From contig CM074817.1 in assembly GCA_037447605.1 (NCBI GenBank), positions 683,869 through 744,118 on the forward strand: a DNA stretch of 60,250 nucleotides. Direction: 5' to 3'. This document shows positions 47,301-58,500 of the stretch, piece after piece. The notes beneath the pieces are model-generated. The model searched no databases, was not told the DNA's origin, and was given only the letters and a program-made list of their open reading frames with translations. Position 1 is the stretch's first letter; each line of letters begins with the position of its first letter. This stretch comes from Zygnema circumcarinatum (Eukaryota; Streptophyta; Zygnematophyceae; Zygnematales; Zygnemataceae). Position numbers and translations under genes: made by a program.

Positions 47301-50300
47301 AACACTGAAGTGATCGCGGGAGAAGGTCTGATCATAACTGCGGGAGGGGTGGATACTCACATTCATTTCATTTGCCCTCAGCTCGCAGACGAGGCCATTT
47401 GCGGAGGTATCTCTCTCTCTCTCTCCTTCCTCTTTTCCTTTTGTTGTGCATGTGACTCAACAACTCAAAGCCTACATATACAAGCTATGTATATACAGCC
47501 TTTTTCTCACAACTTATGGTTTTTTGAGCTCGCTGTGGACCCCTTTCCCTCGTTTACGATATTCGCAAATTCACTCTGATTCACTTCAAATTCTGAAAAG
47601 AACCCATTTCATGATCCTTGTTTGCGGTTTCTGGTTGTTCGTTTGTTGTGTTCTATGCAGGTCTGACAACGCTGGTTGGAGGAGGCACCGGCCCCGCCCA
47701 CGGCACTATGGCCACCACCTGCACTCCCTCGCCCGATCACATGAAGTTCATGCTGCAGGCAACAGACGATATGCCTCTCAATATTGGGTTTACTGGCAAG
47801 GTATGCTGTTTCTAATCAGAAAGCCTTTAAAGAAAAAAGGGAAGGGGGGGGGGGAGGGGAGAAAGAATCTTCGCAATAAAACTGATCTCCCAAAGGTGAC
47901 TCGTTTTGCTGTTTCGTATATCCCTTTCCTTCGGTTCTGAGAGAGACAGTGCATCAAATTGAGCAGTCCCAAGATATACAGAGTGCAGAAGTAGTACTAG
48001 TTACAGAGCTTTAGGTTTTGCAGATCCATGACGAGGTGTAACGAGCTGTGTATATGCGAGAAATTTGCAATTTTCTTTTTTCTTTTTTCGTTTTTTTCTT
48101 GGAGCAGGGAAATACGTCGAAGCCAGAGGGGCTCGGCGAAGTGATCATTAGCGGAGCCATTGGGCTGAAGCTGCATGAAGATTGGGGGACCACACCCGCG
48201 GCTATCGACAACTGCCTCAGTATCGCTGATCAGTTCGATATTCAGGTCAATATCTTGCTGCAAAAGTTTGAAAGCTTGTTCTATTTCACGACTAACAGTA
48301 AACCACAAAGTCGTAACTTCAAAACAGCTTACCTCAGAAATCCAAGCACCAAAACCAAATGTTGATGGGTTTGAAAAGTATCTCCTTCTGTTGGGTTATG
48401 CAGGTCACTATTCACACCGACACTCTGAACGAGTCGGCCTGTGTGGAGCACACTATCGCCGCCTTTAAAGGCCGTACGATTCACACGTATCACAGGTAGC
48501 CGCCTTTTCCCACACAAAAGTATGCCTTTCATTCCGTCCCTTTGATTCCCATTTTTCGCCCATGGGGTCCTTGAGTAGTTGATTGAATGTTTGAATTTCC
48601 GGCGGGCGAACAGTGAGGGTGCAGGAGGAGGGCACGCCCCTGACATTATCAAGATATGCAGCGAGCCCAATGTGCTGCCGTCCTCCACAAATCCGACTCG
48701 CCCCTTTACAAAAAACACCATCGATGAGCATCTTGACATGCTGGTGGGGGACATTTCCCCCCCCATGCCTCCTTTCTTTACTCTGCATCCCTTACTTTTG
48801 CATGCAAATAGCGGATCTTTTGCAACCGGTTTTTTTTTTTTTGGTCAACATGGCTAGATGTAATTTAAGGGCGGTTTTTGGGGTACCCTATGTGAATTCA
48901 TGCTTGATGCCCCATCTTGCAGATGCAAGGTAGTGAGTCTTTCCTGATTTGTAACGTTTTAAAGCATTTTTTTTTTCGCATGGTTTTAGATGGTCTGCCA
49001 CCACTTAGACTCCGAGAACAAGGAGGATGTTGCTTTTGCGGAATCACGAATTCGCGCGGAAACCATCCGAGCCGAGGACATTCTGCATGACATGGGGGCC
49101 ATCAGCATGATGTCATCCGACTCGCAGGCGATGGGCCGCATAGGCGAAGTAGGAGACTCCTGCTTGTCTTTCTGTGCTCTTGTTTTTAGGTTTCAATTTT
49201 GAAAGTTACCATAGACGTTTTGATTTTTTTGTTTTTCATCCCTGGCATCGCATCAATTGACAGTTAAAACCCTTGGAGTTTCAAGTTTCAAAGCTCCGGA
49301 AACGTTGATTATTTCCTGGAGAGCCTCAGGCTGTGGGGATATTTAGGCCTTAAAATCCCTAAAAGCGGCCAATTCTCGTCCATTTTCTGCGCAGGTGGTG
49401 ACTCGGACATGGCAGACGGCTCACAAGATGAAGGTCCAGCGCGGGCCGCTCCTCGAAGATAAAGATGCAGGGAACGATAATTTCCGTATCAAGCGCTATG
49501 TGGCAAAATATACGATCAACCCGGCAATAGCACATGGATTTGGGCATCTTGTTGGGTCTGTGGAGGTGGGCAAAATCAACCTTATCCTTCGTTCTCTCAA
49601 TCTTATCACAATTTGGGACTGTCACCTCCCTCTCGCTCTTCCTCGCCCTCGCCCTCGTCCGACGTATCAAAACTCCTCAATTGGAGAATCTGTGGAAGAT
49701 CTTCAGACGTTTGTAGGATGGTAGAATCCTCCACATGTTTGACATGTTTTGCATGTTTGGAAGGTCTGATGTCTCAAAAGGTTACATGGTTTGTTGGTTT
49801 TTGGGGGAAAACCAGGTTGGAAAGTTAGCGGATTTGGTGCTATGGCAGCCCGGATTCTTTGGGGCAAAGCCGGAAATTGTGATGAAGGGAGGAGTCATAT
49901 CGTGGGCCCAAATGGGAGACGCCAATGCGAGCATTCCTACGCCAGAGCCGGTACATTCTAAAAAGAAAAGAATTCCTGTAACCTAGTGACTCATCATAAC
50001 AACTCCCAAATTTTGGAAAATTTCTGGTCCTTCTTGAGAAGAATTTCGGATCCTTGGCTTCAGTTCTGGGGATACTCAAGGTTTCGAAGCGCCTTTGATT
50101 GGTTGAAATTACAGTTTTTGACAGGTTTATTGAAAAGCATTCGGAAGAGAAGCTGAAAGTAGGAGAAGAGAGAATGAACGGAGTTGAAAAATCAACCAAG
50201 GGAGAACAGGATGTTTGAAGTGGGTTTTCTGGCTTTTTTTTGTGGAAAAAGCGCACTTCTGGTAACTTTTTTGGCGGTTTTTGGTGAGATCTGTCGCAGG

Positions 50301-50729
50301 TTATTATGCGGCCTCAGTTTGGAGCTCTCGGGAAAGCTGTGGGCCCTCGCTCCTACGCATTTGTCAGCAAGGTATGAAAATATGCTCCTTTACATTTCGA
50401 ATGATTAAAAAAACCTAAACGCCAAAAACTCTGAAAGCCCTAAAAAATCTCATTGCAGGAAGCTGTGCATGCAGCTCATGCCACATCCTGCTTGATGCAA
50501 TGTGCAGGCATGTTTGGATGCCGGAAAAGCGACGGAATATGGAATTACTAAAACTGTGGCAGCAATACAGAATGTACGGAAGTTGGGCAAAAAGGACATG
50601 AAACTAAATGATGCCATGCCCGCCATTGTGGTTGATCCGGAAACGTACAAAGTGACGGCGGACGGAGTCGAGCTTGTTTGTGAGCCGGCGGAGCAGCTTC
50701 CGCTGACGCAGAACTACTTCCTCTTCTAG
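44336..50729 (+). CDS. Urease, plant-type single-chain enzyme
   Basis: Eighteen exons (44336-44461, 44687-44757, 45002-45153, 45292-45434, 45653-45763, 45962-46125, 46270-46471, 46805-46981, 47298-47406, 47661-47800, 48108-48245, 48404-48495, 48614-48743, 48990-49148, 49395-49565, 49816-49950, 50300-50371, 50508-50729) give 837 residues, against 840 in jack bean. Urease hydrolyses urea to ammonia and carbamate in the cytosol. The gamma-, beta- and alpha-like parts lie in one chain, as in plants and fungi. Nickel and active-site residues all fall at jack bean numbering minus four: His403, His405, carbamylated Lys486, His515, His541, flap Cys588, His589 and Asp629. The start [17 protein letters not shown] matches the plant N-terminus, and the chain ends NYFLF as in jack bean. 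UreF follows 184 bases downstream, then UreD. Confidence 0.97.
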
Positions 50730-50913
50730 TGTATTCTGCATAGAGGGGGTTCAGGGTTGGTGGGTTTGTTTGGATTTTTAGGGTTTTGGGAACACGCGGT
50801 AGAGGGTGGGGTCAGACTACGGGAGGGAGCATACGCATAACTTCTGGCAGTAGTAGTTGGAGTCAGGTGAAGGCTTGTTTTAATCTTAGGTTTGTTCGGA
50901 CGTTTTTCTCAAC

Positions 50914-51900
50914 ATGATGGGTGGAGGCAAAAACACGGGCGATGTCGGAATTTCACAGTCATTGCCCTCTGATTGGGCCACGTGGCAGCTTCTAGACTCT
51001 CTCCTTCCAACGGGAGGCTTTGCGCACTCGTACGGACTGGAATCTGCTCTGCAAGCAGGGCTTATAGGGGGCTCAGGGGGACTCGAAAACTTCATCGTCA
51101 CTGCTTTGGAAAATACAGGGAGCTTGGTCCTTCCGTTTCTATGTGCAGCTCATCAAAGTGCACAGTTGCATTTAGCGGAACTGCAGCAGGCAGAGCAGCA
51201 TGGAAACGAAGACTTAGAACAAGGACGACAGCAAACTGAAAGGGGGAATGCATGGAGTCCTGCAGTTAGGAGATGGGTCGTAACGGATTCAATACTGAAC
51301 GCAGCTCTGAGCAATCATGTAGCTCGGAGGGCTTCCACAGCACAGGGAGGTGCTCTTCTGAGGCTTGCTGTCAGTGTATTTCCAGAAGCCTCTTTACTTA
51401 AAGATATGCGAATTCGAACTCGAAAAGGAGGAGATAAAGGAGCAGATAAATTGCAGCATCGTGGAGGGGAAGTGGAGTATAGAAATGACATTATTGCTGG
51501 AGAGATAAGTAACAGCTCCAGTAACGGTAAGGGTGACAGTTCCAGTTCAGTTATGTCGGAAACAAGTGACAGCCTATCCGAGTGCGACACCTGGCCGGTT
51601 TCAATGCACCATGCTCCCATATTTGGAACAATTTGTGGGACAGTTGGAATTGATGTTTTAGTGACTCAAAGGTCCTACCTCTTCACTGCTCTTCGAGATA
51701 TGCTCTCTGCAGCCACGCGACTGAATGTGATTGGTCCGTTGGAATCAGCAACTCTGCAAAGAAAATTGGCTCCTTTGGCCGAGAAAATTTTACTGCAGTC
51801 GGCAAATCGGCCAATCTCATCTGCTTATCAAATTGCGCCTCTTTTCGACCTCGTGCAAGGAAGCCATGATAGCTTGTTTTCTCGCCTTTTTTCTTCATAG
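50914..51900 (+). CDS. ureF: Urease accessory protein UreF
   Basis: A single uninterrupted frame of 328 residues. The family signature is near the N-terminus: WQLLDSLLPTGGFAHSYGLE, followed by the helix around LENFIVTALEN. Later come ISSAYQIAPLFDLVQG-type C-terminal helices and the HAPIFGTICG segment. UreF joins UreD and UreG on apo-urease and gates GTP-driven nickel delivery. Residues about 160-230 are a Ser/Gly/Lys-rich insert not usual in bacterial UreF. The gene has no introns, while its urease and UreD neighbours have 17 and 5. The ATG at 50914 gives MMGGGKNTGD; the second Met is equally possible. Confidence 0.93.
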   Translation: MMGGGKNTGDVGISQSLPSDWATWQLLDSLLPTGGFAHSYGLESALQAGLIGGSGGLENFIVTALENTGSLVLPFLCAAHQSAQLHLAELQQAEQHGNEDLEQGRQQTERGNAWSPAVRRWVVTDSILNAALSNHVARRASTAQGGALLRLAVSVFPEASLLKDMRIRTRKGGDKGADKLQHRGGEVEYRNDIIAGEISNSSSNGKGDSSSSVMSETSDSLSECDTWPVSMHHAPIFGTICGTVGIDVLVTQRSYLFTALRDMLSAATRLNVIGPLESATLQRKLAPLAEKILLQSANRPISSAYQIAPLFDLVQGSHDSLFSRLFSS

Positions 51901-52048
51901 TGGGGGCTTTCAGGCGCTACGGAAATTTTAGGGTTAAACTCCAGTGACTCTTCACGGTACTTGGGTGGGTTTCAAAGTCATTTACAGTTGAGATTTTTCC
52001 TTTTTTCTGAATAGAAGTAGCACAGGAATAGGGTAGCAGGGCAGGAGA

Positions 52049-54549
52049 ATGGAGGACAGCATGAATTCTGCACTGCGGGATGTTCTGGACGGGAAGGCTG
52101 AGGGAGAGGAGGTCATGAAAGTGGGAGCCTTAGAGATGGAGATGGTGAGAGGGAGGACTGTGGCGACACGTGTGATGGGAAAGTACCCATTGAAATTCAT
52201 GGTACCCTCTAAGGTGAAGGCCCAACTCCTTTCAATTCTTTTCGTATTTTTATCATAACTTGATTTGATGATTTGCCGAGCTAACGGAATCCTCTGCCTT
52301 TGCATGTCTGAGAAGACGGGATATGGATATGTTCTACGATTTGTAGGGAGATGAGAGAGAGGGAACGGTGGGAATGGGACGAGGGGGAGAGAGAAAGCGA
52401 GGGGGTTCTGAAGGGAGGAAAGGTCAGAGGGAAGGTGGAGGGAAGCGGTAAATGCAAGAGAGTAAGAGCGAGAGAGAGAGAGAGTTATAGCTAGCTAGCT
52501 AGCTAGCAGCTGTCATGAAATACAAAGTGCAGGAAATACCAGTAAATAGGATAGTAATAATAGGTAAATACCATTAAGTACCAGGAAATACACTGTGCTA
52601 TCCTATAACTCCTTTCTGAAGGGTGCGAGCTATTGAATTCAGCAGTTTTTCTGTGTTGTTTTGTTTCAGGTCGCACGTGCGGGAGTGGATGCTGTGTGGG
52701 TGTATGTGATAACGTATGGAGGAGGAATTGTGTCCGGCGACGCTGTCGCCTTCACTCTCACTGTGGGCACAGGCTGCACGGGAGTGCTCACCACACAGGC
52801 CTCCACAAAGGTGCGCCAATTCCCTTCCTATTCCCTTCTCAAGGAAGAGGAAGATGAGAGGGAGTGGAAGGAGGGAGGGAGAAGGTAGACGGGAGGTAGC
52901 GAGGCGTGGAGGTCACAGAAAGTGGGATGAAAGCGTGGGGGGGGGGGTGTTGGGGAGAGGGAGGAGAGATGGAGAGGAGAAACATGTTAGAGAGATAGAG
53001 AGGTGGGGAGAGAGAGGCGGAGGGAGGCAGAGAAGAGGGGAGCACGATGATGAAACGAGTCTATCAAAAGTGTTTCAAGACGGAGCTGATATCTGATGTG
53101 ATGCGCTCGTCTGAGTGGCTCTCCCTCCCTCCCTCCTTGGCATTAGGGTTTAGGGGGTAGCAGGGCCTTTCGAACTTAATTTGAGACTCTCAAATTAAGA
53201 GAGTCAATCGAGTTTTTTTTGGAGTTACGTACGGCATGTTGAACAGACTCACTTCTTTTCTGCATTTGTTAATACCACAGGCTATTCATATTGACCCTTT
53301 CTTTGTACTTGATCGCTCCTACCCGTGCCCCCACACTCTCTCTCCTGCAGATCTACCACTCCAGTGAGGGAAAAAACGCACAGCAGAGACTAGATGCTGT
53401 TGTACGCGACGGAGCCCTGTTGGCAGTTCTACCAGACCCTGTCACATGCTTCCGTGATGCGAAATACGTGCAGGATCAGACCTTCAAACTTGCGCCAGGT
53501 GGCAGCCTCGTATTGGTCGATTGGCTCACCAGTGGCCGGCGGGAACGAGATGAAGTTTGGGCCTTCGACTCGTACTTGAGCTCGAACAGTGTCCTTGTAG
53601 AGGGCCGGCCTCCTCTCCTCTTGGATAAGGTGAGAGATTTTGCCTCTAATTGAAAACCATAAAGTCCTGAAAAGCCTAAGGGTTTCGTTCTCTTTTTGAG
53701 CTTCTAAGAACTGACTCTTTCTCTCTCTCTCCCTCTCTGTTGAACAGGTCAACCTCAGTACAAATGGCGCCTCCTCCGTAGCAGAGCGCATGTGTGGGCT
53801 GCATGTGGTTGGCCTTGTGGTGCTCTGCGGGTGAGTGATAGGGAGAGAAAGGTACCCTAATCTAACGCTGAATCTTCACAATGCTGAACCCTGATAACAT
53901 GGAAACTAAACTTTGAAGCCCTACAATTGCTTTGAAACCCTAAAGTCTTGTCACGTGCATGCAGGCCGCGAGTGAAGGACACGTGGAAGAGTATGGAGGC
54001 TGCAGCCAATGGCGTGGCTCGAGCCTCTCTGGGGAGAGGGAGATCCCGGGGACAGATGGCACGCACAACCTCGGAAGCTTCTGAGAAGGATCCGGTTGAA
54101 GGGAGACTGTGGGCCTCGTGCAGCGTGATTGGGACCACGGTGATGTTTCTCAGCCTCTTTAAATCACAGTATTCGTCTCCCTTTCGTTTACTTTATTTTT
54201 TTCTGTTTTCGTTGTATATGTTGCATCTTGGCAGGCGATTCGTCGTGTTTACCCTGCAGCACGTTTCTCCCAAAACCTGGCTGTCCATGTAGAGCCCTAG
54301 CAGAAGCCTGATCCAAAGAGCCAACGCTTTTTGGAAGAATGAACGATCTCGACTGTACTTTTACCTCTATGGCGATGTGAAACAGCACTGAAACTGAAAC
54401 TGACGTATGAACTTTGAAACCTGCAGGGAGAGGCCCTTCTTGTGCGTCTGGCAGCCGCCACGACGGAGACGGTGTACAAATTTCTGAGAGCTCATCTTGC
54501 TCCATTGTCTTCCCAGTTGGGCGCTGAACCTTATGCTTCATTAGGCTAA
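52049..54549 (+). CDS. ureD: Urease accessory protein UreD (UreH)
   Basis: Six exons, 52049-52213, 52670-52810, 53351-53629, 53748-53830, 53965-54139 and 54427-54549, give 321 residues in frame. Recognisable UreD blocks are YPLKFMVPSKVARAG, VYVITYGGGIVSGDAVAFTL, GCTGVLTTQASTKIY, the DPVTCFRDAKYVQDQTF segment, LVLVDWLTSGRRERDEVWAF, and the C-terminal LLVRLAATTTETVYKFLRAH. UreD is the scaffold that first binds apo-urease and then recruits UreF and UreG for nickel insertion. The introns hold GA-rich tracts and a GCTA repeat near 52490. UreG, the GTPase of the set, is not in the window. Confidence 0.92.
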
Positions 54550-55573
54550 AACATACCCCCCCCTCAATGGTAAAGACAGTCCGGCCTGTTGCATAATGCA
54601 CGACAAACCGGTTTTTTTAGGGTTTTTAGGGTTTTCTCATCTACACATGTGCTTGCTGCAGAAAAGTTACTGACTTTGTGTGAAGGTTTTGGGTCATGAA
54701 ATAATGGAGACGGGACCGTGGTTTTAGGAGTGAGACCTTGCTTTAAGGTATCATCAACTGAACATGTGATGGTGCGGACGAGCACGGAACTGGCCTTTTT
54801 TTGATTTGGACTCTCTGTGAACTGCGACTGATACACGCCGCCTTTTGATCTTGTTCTTTATTCTGCTTCCTCTCCTTGCTCGTTCAGCCATTTGCCTTTG
54901 GCCATTCGGTCGCCCGGCCGTTAGGGCGTTGTGGACTTAAAAATCGTCATCAGTACTCAAAGGGGAAACTTCCGACAATCTGATACCAAAATGCATACTC
55001 AGGACACATAGCGATCAGCCTGCAAAAGAGTACTTCCCACAAACAATCTTTAGTACTACTGAAGACTAATCCTCCATTCGATTTTGAGAAGTCTGGCATG
55101 CCCTATTGTGAGGTTTCTAAGTTTACTTTTTGTGTTTTAGTTTCTATTTTTTTTTCTTTTTCATCAGCCTTTGCTCAGGCATACCTTGCAGTTGAAGAAC
55201 TTTAAAAAATCGTCGATGCTAGCCTTGAACGGAGCGACATGCGTGAATTGAGGTCGGTATTGCCGATACGAAATCGCCGTACCGTATCGTATCGTATTGT
55301 ACATGCCAATACTGTTGGTGAGCGGATCGCCGACAAACCGGTGCCTATCTGCCAGCGCAGCAAAGTGTGACACGTGGCCCAGTCAGTTTGTCCCAAATTT
55401 ACAACGCTGCCCTATTACCGAACTTTTCACTGTCAGTTGCACATGGAGCCTGCCTCCCCTGTCCCCGTCAGCAGCTGACCTGTCAGATCCGATGCTACGT
55501 CACGCGGTCGGCGAGCCCAGCAGGGCCGTGGGAGAGGTGACAATTTGGGGAGGGAGAGAGGAAGGCCCAGGCC
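54550..55573. other. Spacer between UreD and the acetyl-CoA synthetase gene
   Basis: This contains a short CGTAT microsatellite near 55277-55300 and a CACGTGGC box near 55371, about 200 bases upstream of the next start codon. I see no gene. Confidence 0.55.
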
Positions 55574-58500
55574 ATGGCCATGGCTGCCGGCCCCGGCATG
55601 GCGGGACCCATGGCGCGCGCCGCGCATGGTCAGAGCATGGCCGCCATGTCCCGCCCCGCGCACATGCCCATGATGGCCATGCCCATGCGCATGGCCATGG
55701 CGCCGTCCGCCTTCTTGCCGTCGCGGTTCTCTTCAGGGCTGTGCGGCGTCAGGCGGGGACACGTATGGCTGCCACGTGGAGCTGCAAGTGCTGCACGTGT
55801 GGCCGTACGAGCGGAGGCGGCGGCGGCGGAGGTGGTTGTGACGGATATCGGGGACGAGGTTGTCCACGTGGCGGCTGACTTTGGCAGCTGGACGCTGCCA
55901 CTTGGCAGAGAAGAGGTGAGGACACGTGTGCTCTTGACGAGTTGATTGGAAAACTTTTAACGACTGAGTTTTAGGGTTATTGCGGTTTGAGCTTAGTTAA
56001 GCTGAAAAGCTTTCAACCCTTACACCCAAAAATAGTTTCCACAATTGGACCACGTGCCATTAACTTCAAGAAAATTTACCCCAAATGCCGAACCCTTCAA
56101 GCTGAAAATGAATTTTAAGAATACCGTACTACAAGCTCTTGAAATTGATTTTGAACGCTTAAACCCATAATATTCCGTACTCATTAAACAGTTATTCAAA
56201 AGCCTTAATCCAAAAAAGTGAGCAAGTTAAATACGGCTTCAATCGACTCCAATTGAGAAGCATTTCTGTAGTTAGATATTGTCCCAAAGCATTTTAAGAA
56301 TTCTCCCTTTCTGTCCCTTGGCAGTACGACGCCATGTACGCGCAGTCCGTGAGCGACCCGGACGCCTTTTGGGGGGCCATGGCGGAGGGCTTCTACTGGC
56401 ACAAAAAATGGGACGCGCCTTCCGGGAAGCTGCACAAGTTCAACTTTGACATTCGCGAAGGCCCTGTCCATGTGGAGGTCAGTTGAACGGAACGGCTTGA
56501 GGTAATGCTGCATGGAGGAGGAACATGAGGAGGATCCGTGACAGCCCCCTCCCTCTCCTTCTCCCTTGCCCTATCCCGCTCTCTCTCCCTCTCCCTCCCT
56601 CACCCTTTCTCCAATTCTGCTCTCGTCTTCCTCCCTGCCTCCGCCCACCTCCCCCTCTCCACCTCTCCCTCTCCCTTCCTCCCTCTTCCCCCTCCCCTCC
56701 CCCCCTCCCCCCGATACTCTCGTCCCCCCCTCCTCCCGCCCTTCTCTCTCCCTGCATGCATGCATGCATGCACCTGTCGTTTTATTCCCTCCCTGAGAGA
56801 TGGTAGATTTCTATGTGGCCCCTTCCCAGTGGTTCCGAGGCGGCCAAACGAACCTATGCTACAACGCCATAGACCGCCACGTGGCAGCAGGGCGCGGGGA
56901 GGCGACAGCTGTCATCTGGGAAGGCAACGAACCGGGGCTCGACTACTCCCTCTCCTACAAGGACCTGCTGGAGAGGGTGTGCCAGGTGGGCCGGACTCAC
57001 ACGTGTGGGACAGAGGGAGGGGGAGGGAGGGAGAGAAGAGGGACACAGGGAGGGAAAGGGACTTGGGATGTGGGACTTTATAGTAGTATAATTATTTATT
57101 ATTACTTATTGGGTTCTGTTTTGTATTATTTGTGATTGGCCTCTTGTGAATTGACAGGTGGCGAACTATCTGAGGTCGGTAGGAGTGGAGAAGGGCGACT
57201 TTGTCACGATTTACATGCCCATGGTGGCGGAACTCCCCATCGCCATGCTGGCATGTGCCCGCATTGGGGCTGTGCATTCGGTGAAATTTCGTTCTTTCTA
57301 AGCCCTCCATCTCCCCTCCACCTTTCTTTTGCTTGAAGGAAAGAAGAGACGTCGGAACTGGATGTGGTCGGAACGATGATGATGATGATGTGATGATGCA
57401 TCGCCATGATGTATGCATGCCGTGAGGAAAGCATTCGACGATTAACTTCATAGCCATTTGATGTGAAGGCAAGTTGATTAAAAGCGTTTTGATGAACTAT
57501 GTCTGATGCTCGGAGGGGTTCCATGTGCCGGCAGAGCAGGTGGTATTTGGCGGATTTTCAGCGGAAGCTCTCTCGCAGCGAATCATGGACTGCAGGTATC
57601 CCTCCTCAATGAAAACCATAATACAAAAAGTTAATTGCTTGAAGGGTTTGCGGAATTAGAGTGTTTTTGGCTTTTGGAGCAGGTTCCGATCGTTTAGGGT
57701 TTCAGAGTTTTGAGGATTCTGAACTTGCGGAGGTTTGAAGCTTTCATAAAGCCAATAGTGATGTCGTTGTGGCGATGATAATGATGTTGCGTGGGGGTGT
57801 GATGCAGGCCGAAGGTGATGTTGACGTGCAGCGCGGTGATGCGCGGGTCGAAGAACATCACTCTCAAGGCCATTGTGGACGCCGCCTTGGACCACTGCAC
57901 CGCCGGGGGCGTCTCTGTCGGTATGCAGAAAAAAATCTTGCCCTAAAAGTTATCAAATCTTCATCTTGGCAAGAAAAAGAAAAAAAAAAAAAAAAAATCT
58001 AATTCTAATTCTTATTTAATTTTTAAATTCGAATTTTGGCATATATCGAACCTAAAAAGAAATTCTGAAATCTGGGTTGTTTGTTGAGCTCCACTTACCG
58101 ATTTTTGCTCTTTTTTTTTTTTATCATCTGTTTTGGAGCGTTCTTTGAGAGCAGAAACCTGTGTCGTTTACGACAACGCAGTGGCCATCGCACGCGCGGA
58201 CACGCCGTGGGTGTACGGCCGCGACGTGTGGTGGCAGGACGTGATTGGCCCACAGCCCAAACATGCTGACGTGGCATGGGTGGATGCGGAGGACCCTCTC
58301 TTCCTCCTCTACACTTCGGGAAGCACAGGACGGCCAAAGGTGTGCCGCTACTCGGAAACCCTAAAAAATTTGAAACCCTAAAAACTTGCAGTTTGTGACT
58401 TTGAAAACTCCGAAGCCATTGCTATTGCTGAAATGTGTTGTTTCGAATTCACGGCAGGGAAAAGGAAAGGTTACAGTTTTTTTTTGTTTTGTTTTGTTTA

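Noticed and set aside
54236-54300. Possible extra UreD exon encoding AIRRVYPAARFSQNL
   Set aside because: It would end in a stop two codons after the usable segment and remove the conserved C-terminal block at 54427-54549, which fits in phase without it.
44336-54549. Bacterial contamination as the explanation of the urease cluster
   Set aside because: Urease and UreD are split by many GT-AG introns, and the urease is the fused plant/fungal single-chain type.
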